Source: Hyperoplus lanceolatus
Lineage: Eukaryota; Chordata; Actinopteri; Uranoscopiformes; Ammodytidae
DNA: 64,000 nucleotides
NCBI GenBank assembly: GCA_026929865.2
Contig: CM049410.1
Span: 19,740,001-19,804,000, forward strand
Direction: 5' to 3'
Each line of letters opens with the position of its first letter. The first letter of the stretch is position 1. Below are positions 1 to 11,760 of the stretch, one piece after another. The translations under genes and the position numbers were made by a program. The notes beneath the pieces are model-generated. The model was not told the DNA's origin. It saw nothing but the letters and a program-made list of their open reading frames with translations, and did no database searches.

Positions 1-2328
1 AAATACATTTATATATGTAATGTAATAATTGGCTGGTGTAAAAACTGTGTGCCATGCTTTGTATCCAGACAATGAAAAGGGCCGATACAAGCTACAGTTT
101 TTTTATTGATGCATATTAAGAAGTACAAAGTCTTATCAATCCAAAAATATGTCTCGCACATCTGCTTAAGCTAGCACCAGAGGCGCAATTTACGACCATG
201 GTTGTTCTCACACGTCCTAAGTGGCCAATTCTACTTCCCAGAGCTCCATAACGTCGATATCCCATTTGGTATTGAAAGAGTGGTTCTGTGAAAAGGTCAA
301 AACAAAATAAGAAATCAAGCATTGGATGACATGGCTTTACTATGTGACTGATAGTGGCGATAAGAACTGGGAGGCACACAAATAAATGTACGTATCGGAG
401 GCTACATACATACACACTCAAATTGTGTATTTGATTATGCAGTCATTTAAATAACAAGTTCCAGTGACTTCACTAAAATGTGAATTTGTTCTGTAAAAAA
501 AGATTTTTCATTATTATTATTTTTATTTTGGGATTTGTGTTTGTGTCAACTTTATTGTTTGACAAACTGTAATAGCAAATGTGACAGGGTCAACATGTAA
601 ATTGAAAAATTAAAGATTAATAAAAGTGCAACTGACGAATGTTAGTGCTAATTGTCTTCTTTAGGTATTACAATCACTTTTTTTCAGTGGTATATTAGTT
701 ACATATAGTATAGTTTAGACCTCTGATACGAAGGGTGTTCTTCTGTTTTTGTTGAGGCTTCTTCTCTGTGCTGTAAATCAATCATGAACCTTTCTGACAA
801 TTGCACCTGATCTGAGAACAAATATCATAAATCCGATTACAAAGCCTCTGACAGCCTCATATATCAACGCATATTATAACATGCTATCAACATTATTTGT
901 GAATGATTTACTGAAGTTGTCATGCCAACAGCTGCTCCGTCCTACCCATCCCTTCTCCTCTGCATCTGATTCCACCGAATGATTCATGTTTGTTTACTAA
1001 TGTCTCCTGCTGTGTCTCCGCCATGCTATTCAACACCTGCCCACCAGGTGTCTCCTGTCTGTCACTTGATCATATAGTGTATGTAGGCCCTTGACACAAC
1101 TTCTCATTGTCCTTTAGGTGCATATCCTAAACTCTCAAAGGCCGATCACACCAGAATTGAAAACAACTAAATTTTGCAGCTATTTCACTTTATTTCAATG
1201 GAATTGCTATGATGAGAGAATCTGCTCACGGAGCGCTCACTTTGTTTAACCTTCACACGCAATTGTTGTGACATTGACAATAAGCAGGCTGCTTTGACAG
1301 TGCTGACCTTTTAGGGGAAGAGCCAAAGAGTCCAAAATGGAGGGAGAAATATTAGTGTATTATCTCTGTTTGACCATTCACTTTCTCCCCTCAACTTCTT
1401 TATCAGAGTATAAACAGTGATCTACAACAGAGCAATGGTTTGCAGACGATCAAGTTAATTGAAGTGGTCAAAATCGTACTGTATCTCAAAATAACTTTGT
1501 GAGCTAATTTACTAGTTAGCGACTCAGCTAACAAGTTTGTATGCTGTCCTTTAGCGAGCTTGTTTTCCCTCTTCATTAACTTTTTATTGAACGAACTAAT
1601 GTGCAATCAGAAAAGTGTAGTGAAAATAGAGAAAAGCTACTAGAGTAATTATGACTGATTAGCGGTGGACGTTTGTCCTCTGAAATTCATATTACCTGCT
1701 GTTTGCCTGCATATACGAAGCAATTTTCATTGCAGTAAAGGTCGCTAACACAACATTTCACCTAACATTTTAATCAAAGCTGAAAAGAAAAAATAAATGT
1801 AATGTGCAATAGTATGCGTTAAATGTTGTGTTTTCCTAGCTCTTACTTATATATGAGATGGCTGCTACAATCTATCATATGATACTGACAAAAAAAAATT
1901 ATAGTTCCCATAAACCCATTAACATTGACCATCGCTTTTCTCCTATAGGCTAAAGCAGACTGAGAGAGGGATGTAAGTGAAGGTGTCTATCTAAAAAAGC
2001 ACTGTGAGTGACATGAGGTTGAGATACTGAAACCGCAGCCACTATAATTGAATATGGTTTCATCTTTAGTGTACATTTATCTTTGTCATCTTAACTTCAA
2101 AAGCTTCAGCCACGTATGAATAGAGCTTACTCATATTATGTCTGTTTGTCACAATCCTAATTGCCTCTTATACCTGTTCTCAGGCACTGCAAAGATAATT
2201 CTCCCGCGTGATTAAATGTACCGGACCTGCTTGAAATGTGAAAAGTCCAGTCTGACACTTATCAATTGCGGGTGGTTGCCTGGTGTTACTGAATGGATTT
2301 AGTTTAGACTTGGAGCCTGTGAAGCAGT
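1..2328. other. Non-coding flank, no gene recognised
   Basis: AT-rich sequence with short open frames only. A 101-codon minus-strand frame near the left edge has no recognisable motif and no splice context. I see no RNA gene, array or clear transposon here before the inverted-repeat element. Confidence 0.5.
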
Positions 2329-3151
2329 GATCATATGGAAGTAAATGAGTGTCATCGGATTTTGAAAATAAAAAGCCATTGAATTTTTAGCACTGAATAT
2401 TTATGCATTGAAATAATGTATCTGATTTTTTTTCCGCATTGAAATAATGTATCTGAATGTTTTGCCTCTGAATTTAACTCATAACATTTTAAACAACTAA
2501 TTTTCACCTTTATTTTACAATGTTCTCAAATTCAAAATCAAATATTCAACGTTAAAAAATTCAACGTGCCAAATTCAACTGCAAAATCCCATGTATGAAA
2601 TTCAGAGTAAAACTTTGGGGACCCAAGGAAGAGCAATCGATCATAGATGCTCGATCGCGTTCAAACAAAGAGAGCCAGTGGGAATATTAGCTTGTTGCCT
2701 TGGATACCCCTGACTGATGCAGGAAGGCAAATCGGGTTTTAGCCATGTCAAACGGCAACGCAAGTAACGATGGTGCTTGGGTGAGTATAAACATGTTTCT
2801 ATATAGGGAAGAATATAATGGCTAGCATATCTAGCGATCTAGCATCTATGATCGATTGCTCTTCCTTGGTTGCCCAAAGTTTTACTCTGAATTTCATACA
2901 TGGGATTTTGCTGTTGAATTTGGCACGTTGAATTTTTTAACGTTGAATATTTGATTTTGAATTTTAAAACATTGTAAAATAAAGGTGAAAATTAGTTGTT
3001 TAAAATTTAATGAGGCAAAAAATTCAGATACATTATTTCAATTCTGCAAAAAATTCAGATACGTTATTTCAATGCATATATATTCAGTGCTTAAAATTCA
3101 ATGGCTTTTTATTTTCAAAATCCGATGACACTCATTTACTTCCATATGATC
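2329..3151. mobile_element. Long inverted-repeat (palindromic) element, MITE-like
   Basis: The left end reads GATCATATGGAAGTAAATGA. The right end is its reverse complement, and the match continues inward for hundreds of bases with few mismatches. For example, the stretch around 2,340-2,400 is mirrored at 3,090-3,140, and the GAAGAGCAATCGATCATAGA stretch near 2,630 is mirrored near 2,850. The arms are roughly 300 bases around a central spacer of about 200 bases. In the spacer is a short open stretch, ATG at 2,745 followed by 11 further codons and then a GTGAGT donor-like site, which may be a leftover first exon. Superfamily is not assigned, because I saw no clear target-site duplication. A non-autonomous DNA transposon (foldback or MITE) is the most likely identity. 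Confidence 0.75.
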
Positions 3152-4783
3152 CTTACAAATCAGAAAATACATGAAAAATTGACAACTTAATATTCTAATA
3201 TTTTTACCACTTGACATGAGCCTGTTTACATCAAAACTGATGTTATTTTTTCCCATTAGACTTACATATATAGCTTTTTGATAAATCAACATGCACCTAT
3301 GAATAGTTGAATGCAGCTGTGCCCTCATTTCAGGACCTCATGAAGGGTATCCTGAATATGTCATGATTGTCAGAGATTCTTCTGCCATGGTCACTGGCTA
3401 ACCATCAGAAGGCAAACATTAAGTGACAAAGTCTGTGTAGTGCAAATATATTTTTTGCAAATGTACGTTTGGTGCCATCTGGTGACTTTAAGCATTGGAG
3501 TTGAAGGATTTAAATCAAGTTCCAGGCGCCTGATGTATGGAATAGAACAGCTGCCGTAATGTTACTTAAAATGCTTGGTGGAATAATGAACACATTTAAA
3601 AACACACCAAGTCTGCAAAACATACTTAATTGGTTAGACCCTCGGGCCCTATAATCTTAAGGATAAATCTAACACTGAAGTTTGCAATGCTGCGTTACAT
3701 AATACAATGTGTTTGTAAGTCCCTCCTATGTGGAAGAAAGGGTGTGTCTCCTCTTCGACTCCCAAATTGAGTGGAAGCAAAGCAGGCAGGGAAAAAAATT
3801 GTGATATAAGACTTAAACTGTGTGTTGAAATTTGTGACTGATAGGATCCCATAGGAATCTGTCACTAGCCATCACCTCTAACAACAATAAGCAATCAGTT
3901 GAGCAATGCCTGGGAGATTTTAGTTCATTCTAAGCAAGTCAAAACATGACATGCTCCATAGGATCTTTATGAAATAAATGTACTGAACTGAGCTACAAAG
4001 GGTCCCATAAGAGCAAAGGAGGTGAGTTCATTAAAATAGTTATTAAATGAAATCCATTAAACTAATAAATAACCAAGGAACAACAATTGATATAAGGTTT
4101 AAAATGCAGATTGGATTATCTGATAATGTGTTTGCATTAATTACACTTAAATTAAGTAAAAAATAATAATAATTGAAATCACCTTAAATAATTCATTCTT
4201 CATGATACATAAGTGATATCAATGCCATCCCTGGTCGAAGTGAATGCAGATATGCTGACACAGAGATGTTGTCTTATTAATAAATGAAACAGTTTAATGG
4301 TTCCCCTTATTAGCATACAGATACATTTTACTTGTACTCAGTGTTATCATGGGTAATACTGTTTCCCAAATGCATCTTTCTGGGAAGTAATTTTCCGTAA
4401 GGGATGGTGTATGTTTTTCACTGTGGACACGCCTGTGCTGAGCTTGTGTTGGAACAAGGAATGTGGATGTGTCATCACACAGGGCTGACTCTTTCCAGCT
4501 CTCTGCAGGCTCTGAGAAAACTTGACGCTGCCGTCTAGCACACCGTGTTTAACTCCAAAAGGTGAATATTATTCCTCCTACTTAGAGCAAAACGATTACT
4601 TAACTGGCATTCAGATTCATATTTTTAGTTTGACCCGCTTTGACTTGTGACCTAAATACTGTGGTCTTGTCTTGTCTGTTATATAAAAGAGAGTATCTGT
4701 TTACTGCACAAAACCGTTTGTGTGGTGACCTGTTATCGAATGTACTGTTTTACATTTTCAGAGCCATTCCTCTTGAAGCCAAG
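3152..4783. other. Intergenic, upstream of the first actinoporin-like gene
   Basis: No coding exon recognised. An acceptor-like TTTTCAG at about 4,755-4,760 precedes the start codon of the next gene by 24 bases, suggesting that the gene has an untranslated first exon somewhere in this stretch, which I could not place. Confidence 0.4.
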
Positions 4784-6176
4784 ATGCCAGAGACAGCAGA
4801 AAGTGTGTCAGCTACTCTCACCACCAACAGAAACTGCACCATAGAAATAACAAATGCCAGCAGTTCCTACTGCCTCATCAACCCAAAGTAAGCCCTTAAA
4901 TGTTTCTACTGTACTTACTGAAAAATCCTTAAATAAAGAAGGACTTCATGCAGTCCATGCAGAGATTGTGTGATGTAAATTGTGATTTGTGGAAAAACTG
5001 CGAATGGAAATGTAGGCTTAATTCAAGTTAACTTTTTTCTTTTGGGTAAAATGAATCTCTAAATTGAAACCACGCTTTGGTTTGATTGGTTCCACGGGAG
5101 ACGCATTCAATTTCAAAAGATTGAATGCTTTGCTTTGTACTGCTTTGAAATTGCTATGCCTGTTTACAACTTTGAATCAGCATCTTGATTCTATTAGTTT
5201 GCAATCCCCTCAGAATAATATAGAAAAGTATCAACACCAAAAAAGACAAGTCTTTTAGCATGAAAAGTCATTGTTAATTAAATGTGGTGAAATGCTAGTT
5301 TATAGCCTACTTATCATAAATAAATGATTAGATTTGGTTGGCGCATATTTCTTACGGGTTCTTCAATGCTAAAAAAAAAGAAAATAATTAAAGAAAACAA
5401 TTAAATAAATAAAATGGTCCTTGTCTGTCTATTGGAAGTTTTGCCATGACTCTACATTTATCAAGCCGTGGCAGGACAGAGCATATCTTGGATGGGTGGT
5501 TTTCATGTGTGACATCACTTTGCTAAGAACATCCACCTATCCATCATGCACTGACACACTCTGCCTCATTGCACATCCTATGCAGGTACACTCACTGTTG
5601 CTTAGAAGTCCACAGCAGTAGTTGTACAGTCACACTCCATCCATCAGCATAAGGTATATCAGGTATCCTGGAAAGCCCCAACACTCAAAAAGTATGGTGA
5701 CAATCTCCACAAAACTTGCAAAACTCTCTCTCCTTTTATTATATAGGGTATACATGGACAGTGGCTTCTCTCAACACCCGCCCCAGCCTACCGTTCGTGT
5801 CACCATGACCGAAGTGTGCTCTTTCACCAAGGACGACAACACTGTCACGGGCGCCGTGGGCCTGCTAACCTACGACCTGTTTCACATGCAGAGCCGTGTC
5901 TGCTCCGACCGCATGGCCATCATGTTCTCCGTGCCCTTTGACCACAACCTGTACAAGAACCGGCTGGCCGTGGGTGTGGTGGAGTGTTCCCGAGCCTGCG
6001 ACAAAGCTCTGTACAACCAAATGTACGACGGGAAAGACCTCAGCAAATTCGCCCGCTCCGATGCAACCGGCGGTGGGCTGGAATACAAGGCAACATATGC
6101 TGATGTGAGAGCTACAATGTCCTCCATCGGGAACGCCATTGTTAAAGTGGAGCTCCACGATAAAATGGGTCATTAA
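4784..6176 (+). CDS. Actinoporin-like protein, copy 1 (join 4784..4887, 5747..6176)
   Basis: Two coding exons give 177 residues. Exon 1 starts at the ATG at 4,784 and ends in phase 2 at a GTAAGC donor. Exon 2 follows a TATATAG acceptor and ends at TAA 6,174-6,176. The fold is the single-domain beta-sandwich of the actinoporin family (pore-forming proteins of sea anemones, with non-toxic homologues in fish). Family hallmarks seen are the TYDL strand near residue 76, the membrane-lipid loop MFSVPFDHNLYKN near 94-106 (family pattern P-aromatic-D), and the LYNQMY helix with spaced tyrosines that contributes to choline-lipid recognition. A signal peptide is not apparent. The tryptophan usually found in the DYNWY loop is leucine here. 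Target membrane and function in fish are not evident from the sequence. It is the tandem sister of the gene at 7,762 and has the same exon 1 length (104 nt), so the pair arose by duplication. Confidence 0.88.
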
Positions 6177-6224
6177 GTGTAAGAATGTCTGCTGGTGTAC
6201 TTTGTTGCTTTTTGTATCCAAAAG

Positions 6225-6230
6225 AATAAA
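6225..6230 (+). terminator. Polyadenylation signal of actinoporin-like copy 1
   Basis: AATAAA, overlapping a second copy, lies 49 bases after the stop codon and is followed by TG-rich sequence, giving a very short 3' UTR. Confidence 0.6.
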
Positions 6231-6613
6231 TAAACTTGATTTGATTTGACTATACTGCATGTTGTCATTTGCTGTAATATATATTTTGTGTCCACTGAAT
6301 GATATCAATATCTGACTGCCATCTCATTGATTCTCCATTAGGTTATTTCTTGGGATTATGTATATTTTATGCTCTCTTTTTCTTTTGATAAGGTAATAAA
6401 ACATTCAGACCCAATGCTTGTTGCTTTGTGTTGGATATGTTCTCACTCAGTATGCTTATATTATAACTGATGAACAGTAATCATTTTTTAAATCTCTTGG
6501 CTGGATCCGTCCAATTCTAATGAGTGGCAACAGATGGAATATCTGCATAGATGTCTTTTTAATCGGCATGATAACAATAGTGTTCTTCTCTGGCTGTAGG
6601 ACTCTCCATCTTG

Positions 6614-6615
<2 letters not shown>

Positions 6616-6698
<83 letters not shown>
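6616..6698. repeat. (TG)n microsatellite
   Basis: About 41 uninterrupted TG units between the two actinoporin-like genes. Open frames across it encode only Cys-Val or His-Thr alternation and are not genes. Confidence 0.97.
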
Positions 6699-6699
<1 letters not shown>

Positions 6700-7761
6700 C
6701 TGTGTGGTGGGGGATTGCAAGAGGTTCAACATAAGTAAGGAATAGGAGTAAAGCAGCCCACTGAGAGACGCCCATGTCCTAACTTGTTGTTCAGTTGCAA
6801 AATACCACAGGAATTAAATGCCTAAACTTCCCCAGACAACCAGGCACACATCTATGCACCCATAATACTGTAGGAAAAAAAAGAATATGCCGAGTGACTC
6901 ATGATCCCATGCTTAACCAACACCGCAGGATGCAAAAGGAAACTTTTGGAAACTGTTCAACTCAAACCCAGGGTGTGGCACTTTTATCCAATAGGAAAAA
7001 CATGGGAATATTTGTTCTGTATGTCGTTTTGTTTGGGTGATGAATGTGTGTGGAAAGAGGGTGTGTACTGTGCATCTGGGGTTGGTTTGCAAGTGGGAGG
7101 GTTTTTCTGGGAGATGGCAAACATCCTTCAAAAAAAAAAAACTAGTGGCACTCCCTTTCTTGTAACTTTTGCGATTTTGGAACTCAGAAGCATCAACAGA
7201 GGTTCAGCAGGTAAGTCTTTTATAATTTTTTGGTAAATAATACTTTTATAAATGAATGTGATACGTGGCAGTGGAGAGAATGAGTCATAGGCACATGAGT
7301 TGAAGAAAGAAAGCTATTTGTAGAGACATGCTGAATCCTGATGGAGGCATTTGTTTGATTTGTATCTCATATCTGTTGATAAAAGGGGCGATCATTTTCT
7401 CTAGTGTTTTCACTCTAACTTCATTATTGCATGCTACTTAGCGCTGGAATTGAGGAGGTGCACTATCTAATGAGTTTGCAGAACTGTTTTGAGAACTCAT
7501 TCGCCTCTAAAAATGCATCGTTCATATCCAGTCCCAGTTATCAATGTGCACTTTTGAAGGTCAATGTAACGCCAATACAGCATGTCAGCAGAGCAGAGGT
7601 CTGGAGAATATTGTATATTATAATGAGTGGGATGAGTGGGAAATTTCCAATGTGTTAAGGAGTGAATGGCCGTGTGTGTCACAGCTGTTTTATCATGTGG
7701 ATCCAGTTGCTTAACACCTACATTCCTTTGATTTTAAAGCAGATCTAACGGCCATTCCAAC

Positions 7762-8438
7762 ATGTCAGAGTCAGCCGAAGCCGTAGCAGCCAATGTGACC
7801 AGCAAGAGAAGTGTCACCCTCGAAATCTCAAATCTCACTAGCACCTACTGCCTGATCAACCCCAGGTAAGACCCCTGACTATGCTGCAGTCACTTATTTT
7901 AAGGCTTGTTTCGAAAAACATATTTTTAAGATTTTAAACAAAATGTGTAAACCATGTCACTATTTGATGTCCTGGTTATAGGGTGTACCTTGAGAATGGG
8001 GTGTCACATAGCCCTCCTCAGCCCACAGTGCGCCCTCTTAAGCCTGAGGTCTGCACTTTCACCAAGAACAGCGGCAAAACCACCGGCTGCATTGGCGTAA
8101 TGACCTATGACCTTCACGAGAGGACAAAGAATGACTTCATCGAGACGGTGGCCATCATGTTCTCCGTGCCCTGGGACTACAACCTGTACAAGAACTGGTT
8201 TGCAGTGGGCATCTACAAAAAAGGCCGCAACTGTGACAAGGATTTGTACAAAGAAATGTACTACGAGAAGAAACAGCATGAGCATGGGTTTGTCAGGGAG
8301 GAAGCCAATGGGTCAGGAATCAATTATGTGGGCAACTACCTAGATATCAAGGCCACCATGTCTCCTTTGGGAAAATCCGTCATGAAGGTGGAGGTGTGGG
8401 AAAAGCTTTTCACACCCTTAGGCCAGCAGTCGTACTAA
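7762..8438 (+). CDS. Actinoporin-like protein, copy 2 (join 7762..7865, 7982..8438)
   Basis: Two coding exons give 186 residues. Exon 1 (104 nt, phase 2, GTAAGA donor) matches copy 1 in length and in its ending, which encodes TYCLINPR here and SYCLINPK there. Exon 2 follows a GTTATAG acceptor and ends at TAA. It has the same domain as copy 1, with the loop MFSVPWDYNLYKN, then YKKGRNCDKDLYKEMYY carrying the clustered tyrosines, and FVREEANGSGINYVGNYLD before the last strands. It has nine more residues than copy 1, including a longer C-terminal tail. The intron is only 116 bases versus 859 in copy 1. The aromatic loop is better preserved than in copy 1, so this copy looks closer to the typical fish family member. 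No signal peptide or membrane segment is seen. Confidence 0.9.
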
Positions 8439-8824
8439 GAGTCCCCTTCCCAACCAGTATATAGCCTGTCAAGGGTCCCGGCAGTAGAACTCATTGCGAC
8501 ACACAGCAAGCTATTACCTGGCAGACTGTTTCAAATACAGTCAATGCATGCATGATTTAACAGATGTATTGTTGCTGACATACCTGGGGTTTTTACCCCT
8601 TCAGTAAATCTGCTTAAGATCAGTGTTTAGTTTGTTTATTAATCCCGGCAGCAATATTCCCCTTTAATAGCCAAAGATTCTGTCTGTGTCAATAGAATCT
8701 GTTTTTAAAATGGCATCCTTTAGAAATGAAAATCAAAGGATGATTCACCGGAGGATGAGGGCAGAGAGCTTTATAAAGCATGCCGAGAGCTCATCTGTAT
8801 TTACCTTGACACTGAAATCTGAGG

Positions 8825-8830
8825 AATAAA
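8825..8830 (+). terminator. Polyadenylation signal of actinoporin-like copy 2
   Basis: AATAAA about 390 bases after the stop codon, the first such hexamer downstream of it, followed by T/G-rich sequence. Confidence 0.5.
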
Positions 8831-11587
8831 ATATACCTTTTTTCTGAAGCTATTTGTGTGCGTCTGTTGATTGAGTTCAGAAAAGCGCAAAAGTGCTTCA
8901 AAAGAAAAATTATTTAGTTTCACACAAATGTAAGTTTTTTGTGCATGCATGCCAGCCAAAGCCCTTTGTGTTTGTGATGGATTCAGAAACACCACTTTGA
9001 AGTTCAGATTTCAACAGGATCAACGTCTGCAGTTCTTCTTTCTTTCATAAACATCATTGCTAATACTGTATTTACAAATCAAAGATTACCAAAAATCAAA
9101 TGAAAATGTAAGACTAACCACTTTTGTTGCAAGTTTATTTGTATCATATTTAAATAGTTTTTATAATGCAAAAAGTAAATAAAATGGTTGGCAATTTGTT
9201 CAAAGGGAACCTTCTGTATCATTTTTTAGAACATGAGCCAAATATTTCTACTCAGTGGTCTCCAGATGTTGTGGATAAGTATACTATTTTATTATTTTCT
9301 GTGATTCTTTATAAAGTACGCTTCCGCTAAATTACATAATGTTGTGAACAATCTGTGAAGCTAATGTACATAGCAGTATAGGACACCATAGACTGAACAG
9401 ACTGAGCTCTACAAATCAGTGTTACTACAAATACGTCCTAAATAATTTTTCCACAAACACCTAATGAAGACAAACAGACAATTATAGGCTATGTTCACCC
9501 TTGTGTCGTTAACATTTATTTTTTCAAGAAACACAGTAGAACAGTGTTTGGACCCAGGTGTGTTAGATTAAAGTTTTTGATTGCTTGCTTTGCCATGTTG
9601 ACAGAGCACTTGGGATCAATTAAATGTCTTGGGTTACGTGGTTATTGTTCAAAACACACTCTCTGGTTTCATTAACCAGTAAACTCAATGAGAGAATGTT
9701 TAGGTGAAGATGTTTATTTTTATATTAAAGCTTATAGTAAGTGCACGTTTTCTTGCCATCAAACAATTTGTTTTGCCAATATTGTTTAGATGCCGTCATT
9801 AACCTTCAGAAAAAACCGGGGTTCTGAGGAAGGAAGCCGTATATCAGCTATTGGGCAGAGTTATCAGGTTCCCTGGATTCTATACGGTCTCTACAAAACA
9901 CTACAGTATATTCCTGATTCTGTTTTCCTGTTAGATTCCTAATGCTTTCGCTGCATTTACTGTTCGTGCCACAAATAAGCCCATATCAAAGGTGTTTGCT
10001 CACACTCTCAATGCTGCTTTTGCATAAAAGCCATACGTAATATAGAGGAATAAACTAGACCTGTTTAGGCTCAATCCCTGAAGCGTTGTTAAGTAGTGTA
10101 TTGATGATACGGCATTCCCAGTCCCTATAAACAGATCGGACAATAAGCAGTAACTTTTGTCTGTCACAGCTTCAAATGGATATAAATTCACATATTCCTT
10201 TCAAATGTTTCCCTTTCAATCTCTATCTCTATGCTACCAGCACATAAGTCTTCCTTTATGTTTAGTATTATAATGTTTACTGTGTGCGTTTGTGACTTTG
10301 TGATTTTGTGTTTGTGCCTGCGTTTCTACGAGGGGAAAATGTATTTGTCCGCGTTTATAATGAGCATCTCTGGGTGTAGGCACCTACGCAAGCAGATATA
10401 GATTTTTTTTTATCAAATCCATTCTTTTGTGCATTGTGATATATGTATTGAGTAGCTCGAAAAAATCTATCTCATGAACAGTGTGAGTGGGATGAGACTT
10501 CTTAAAATGACAGAAAAAATAAAGGAAAATGTATTTCCCTGTGTAATAAAGTCAAGGTGCTCAGCATTTGTGGATTGAAACTGATGTTATTTAACACTAA
10601 ACACCAGTCAATCTAGCTGTTTGTCATGGCAAGAGCTTCTATCAAATCCTTCAACCATTTCAAGAGGACAGGGAGGTGGATGAATGCAGGTGCACCACTG
10701 AAATTAAAACGTTGGCATGTCTTTTCATATGATAAATATGAGGTGATCACACCAACACCACAGTGAGGCTCCGCTTAAACCCACTGCAAGAAGATGAGCA
10801 GAGGTGAATAAGAAAACACATGAATACCTGAAAAAAAACATAGTTTTGTCTTTGCTATGAAATGCAGCCTGTTAAAGCATTTTAACACTTTGCAAACATT
10901 TTTCTGTATTTTGACAACACAGACGAGAAGAACGTGAATTGAATGAACTCACTCCGTTGTGCTGGTACTGTAGTTTCCGTGCTATGAATAGAACATAAAC
11001 GATTGAAAGTGAAGTAAACACAGCAGCATGCATCTCTTTCCCTGTTATCGTCACCATCTGTTATCAAGACTGTACAGTGGCTGTGTCTCTTCAGAGCATA
11101 GAAGAATGCCCAGAAAATGATTTATTCTCTCAACAAAGCCGGGCTGATAATCACAGACAGATCATAAAAATGTTTTACCTGCATTAAAGGTCCCGCCTTC
11201 ACGTTTGGTTGAATTTCAGTCAACCTATTTGCTTTGAAACTTAGATTGACCTCAACTGGGAGTGTCCACACGGAAGCATAACATGATTAAATTTCAATAA
11301 TGTGAGGTTTGACTCCAGCCCTTTAGCAGCCTAAACCATTGCATGCCCCTGACCCTGACCAAAAATACAATTAGCAATATGTTGTGTATTCTAGTTAGAC
11401 AGAGGTACACTCAAAAGGTGCCATTTTTTGTTGTGCTTTCAACCACTAAATACATGTTCTCAAGCACTGCCATCTAGAGGCCTTCGCTGATATCTACCGT
11501 ACAACCACAATTTACAGTTTAAATACTGAAGGCACTATAGACAAGCTTGGACAGAAGATATTTTTAAAGCACTGTTAAAAAAAATAA
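8831..11587. other. Intergenic, nothing recognised
   Basis: AT-rich sequence with only short open frames lacking splice context. No RNA gene or clear transposon ends noticed. Confidence 0.4.
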
Positions 11588-11760
11588 GGGGCACTCCTGG
11601 TGTAGTGGTTAAAGTGTCTGCCCGTAGAGGCTCAGTCCTAAAAAGCAGCAGACCACGGGTTCAAATCCGGCCTAGGTTGTTCTCTGCATGTCATTACCCC
11701 TCTCTGCCCCATTTCATCTCTGTCTCTCTAACCTGTCTAATGGTGCATGAAAATAATCTT
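11588..11760 (+). mobile_element. tRNA-derived SINE
   Basis: The tRNA-like head GGGGCACTCCTGGTGTAGTG carries an A-box-like segment near 11,598-11,610. A B box, GGGTTCAAATCC, lies at 11,657-11,668. A tRNA-unrelated body follows and ends in A-rich, (TA)-rich sequence. This is the layout of a Pol III-transcribed SINE common in fish genomes, not a functional tRNA gene. Confidence 0.82.

Larger units (their letters stand above)
6177..7761. other. Spacer between the two actinoporin-like genes
   Basis: Holds the first gene's 3' UTR and a (TG)n array at 6,616-6,698. The second gene's ATG is preceded by an AAAGCAG acceptor near 7,741, so that gene too may have an untranslated first exon within this spacer. 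Confidence 0.5.

Noticed and set aside
116..421. Minus-strand 101-codon frame at the left edge
   Set aside because: No recognisable motif, low-complexity hydrophobic start, no acceptor or donor in a sensible place.
11588..11668. Functional tRNA gene
   Set aside because: The B box is present but the cloverleaf is not maintained and a SINE body follows.
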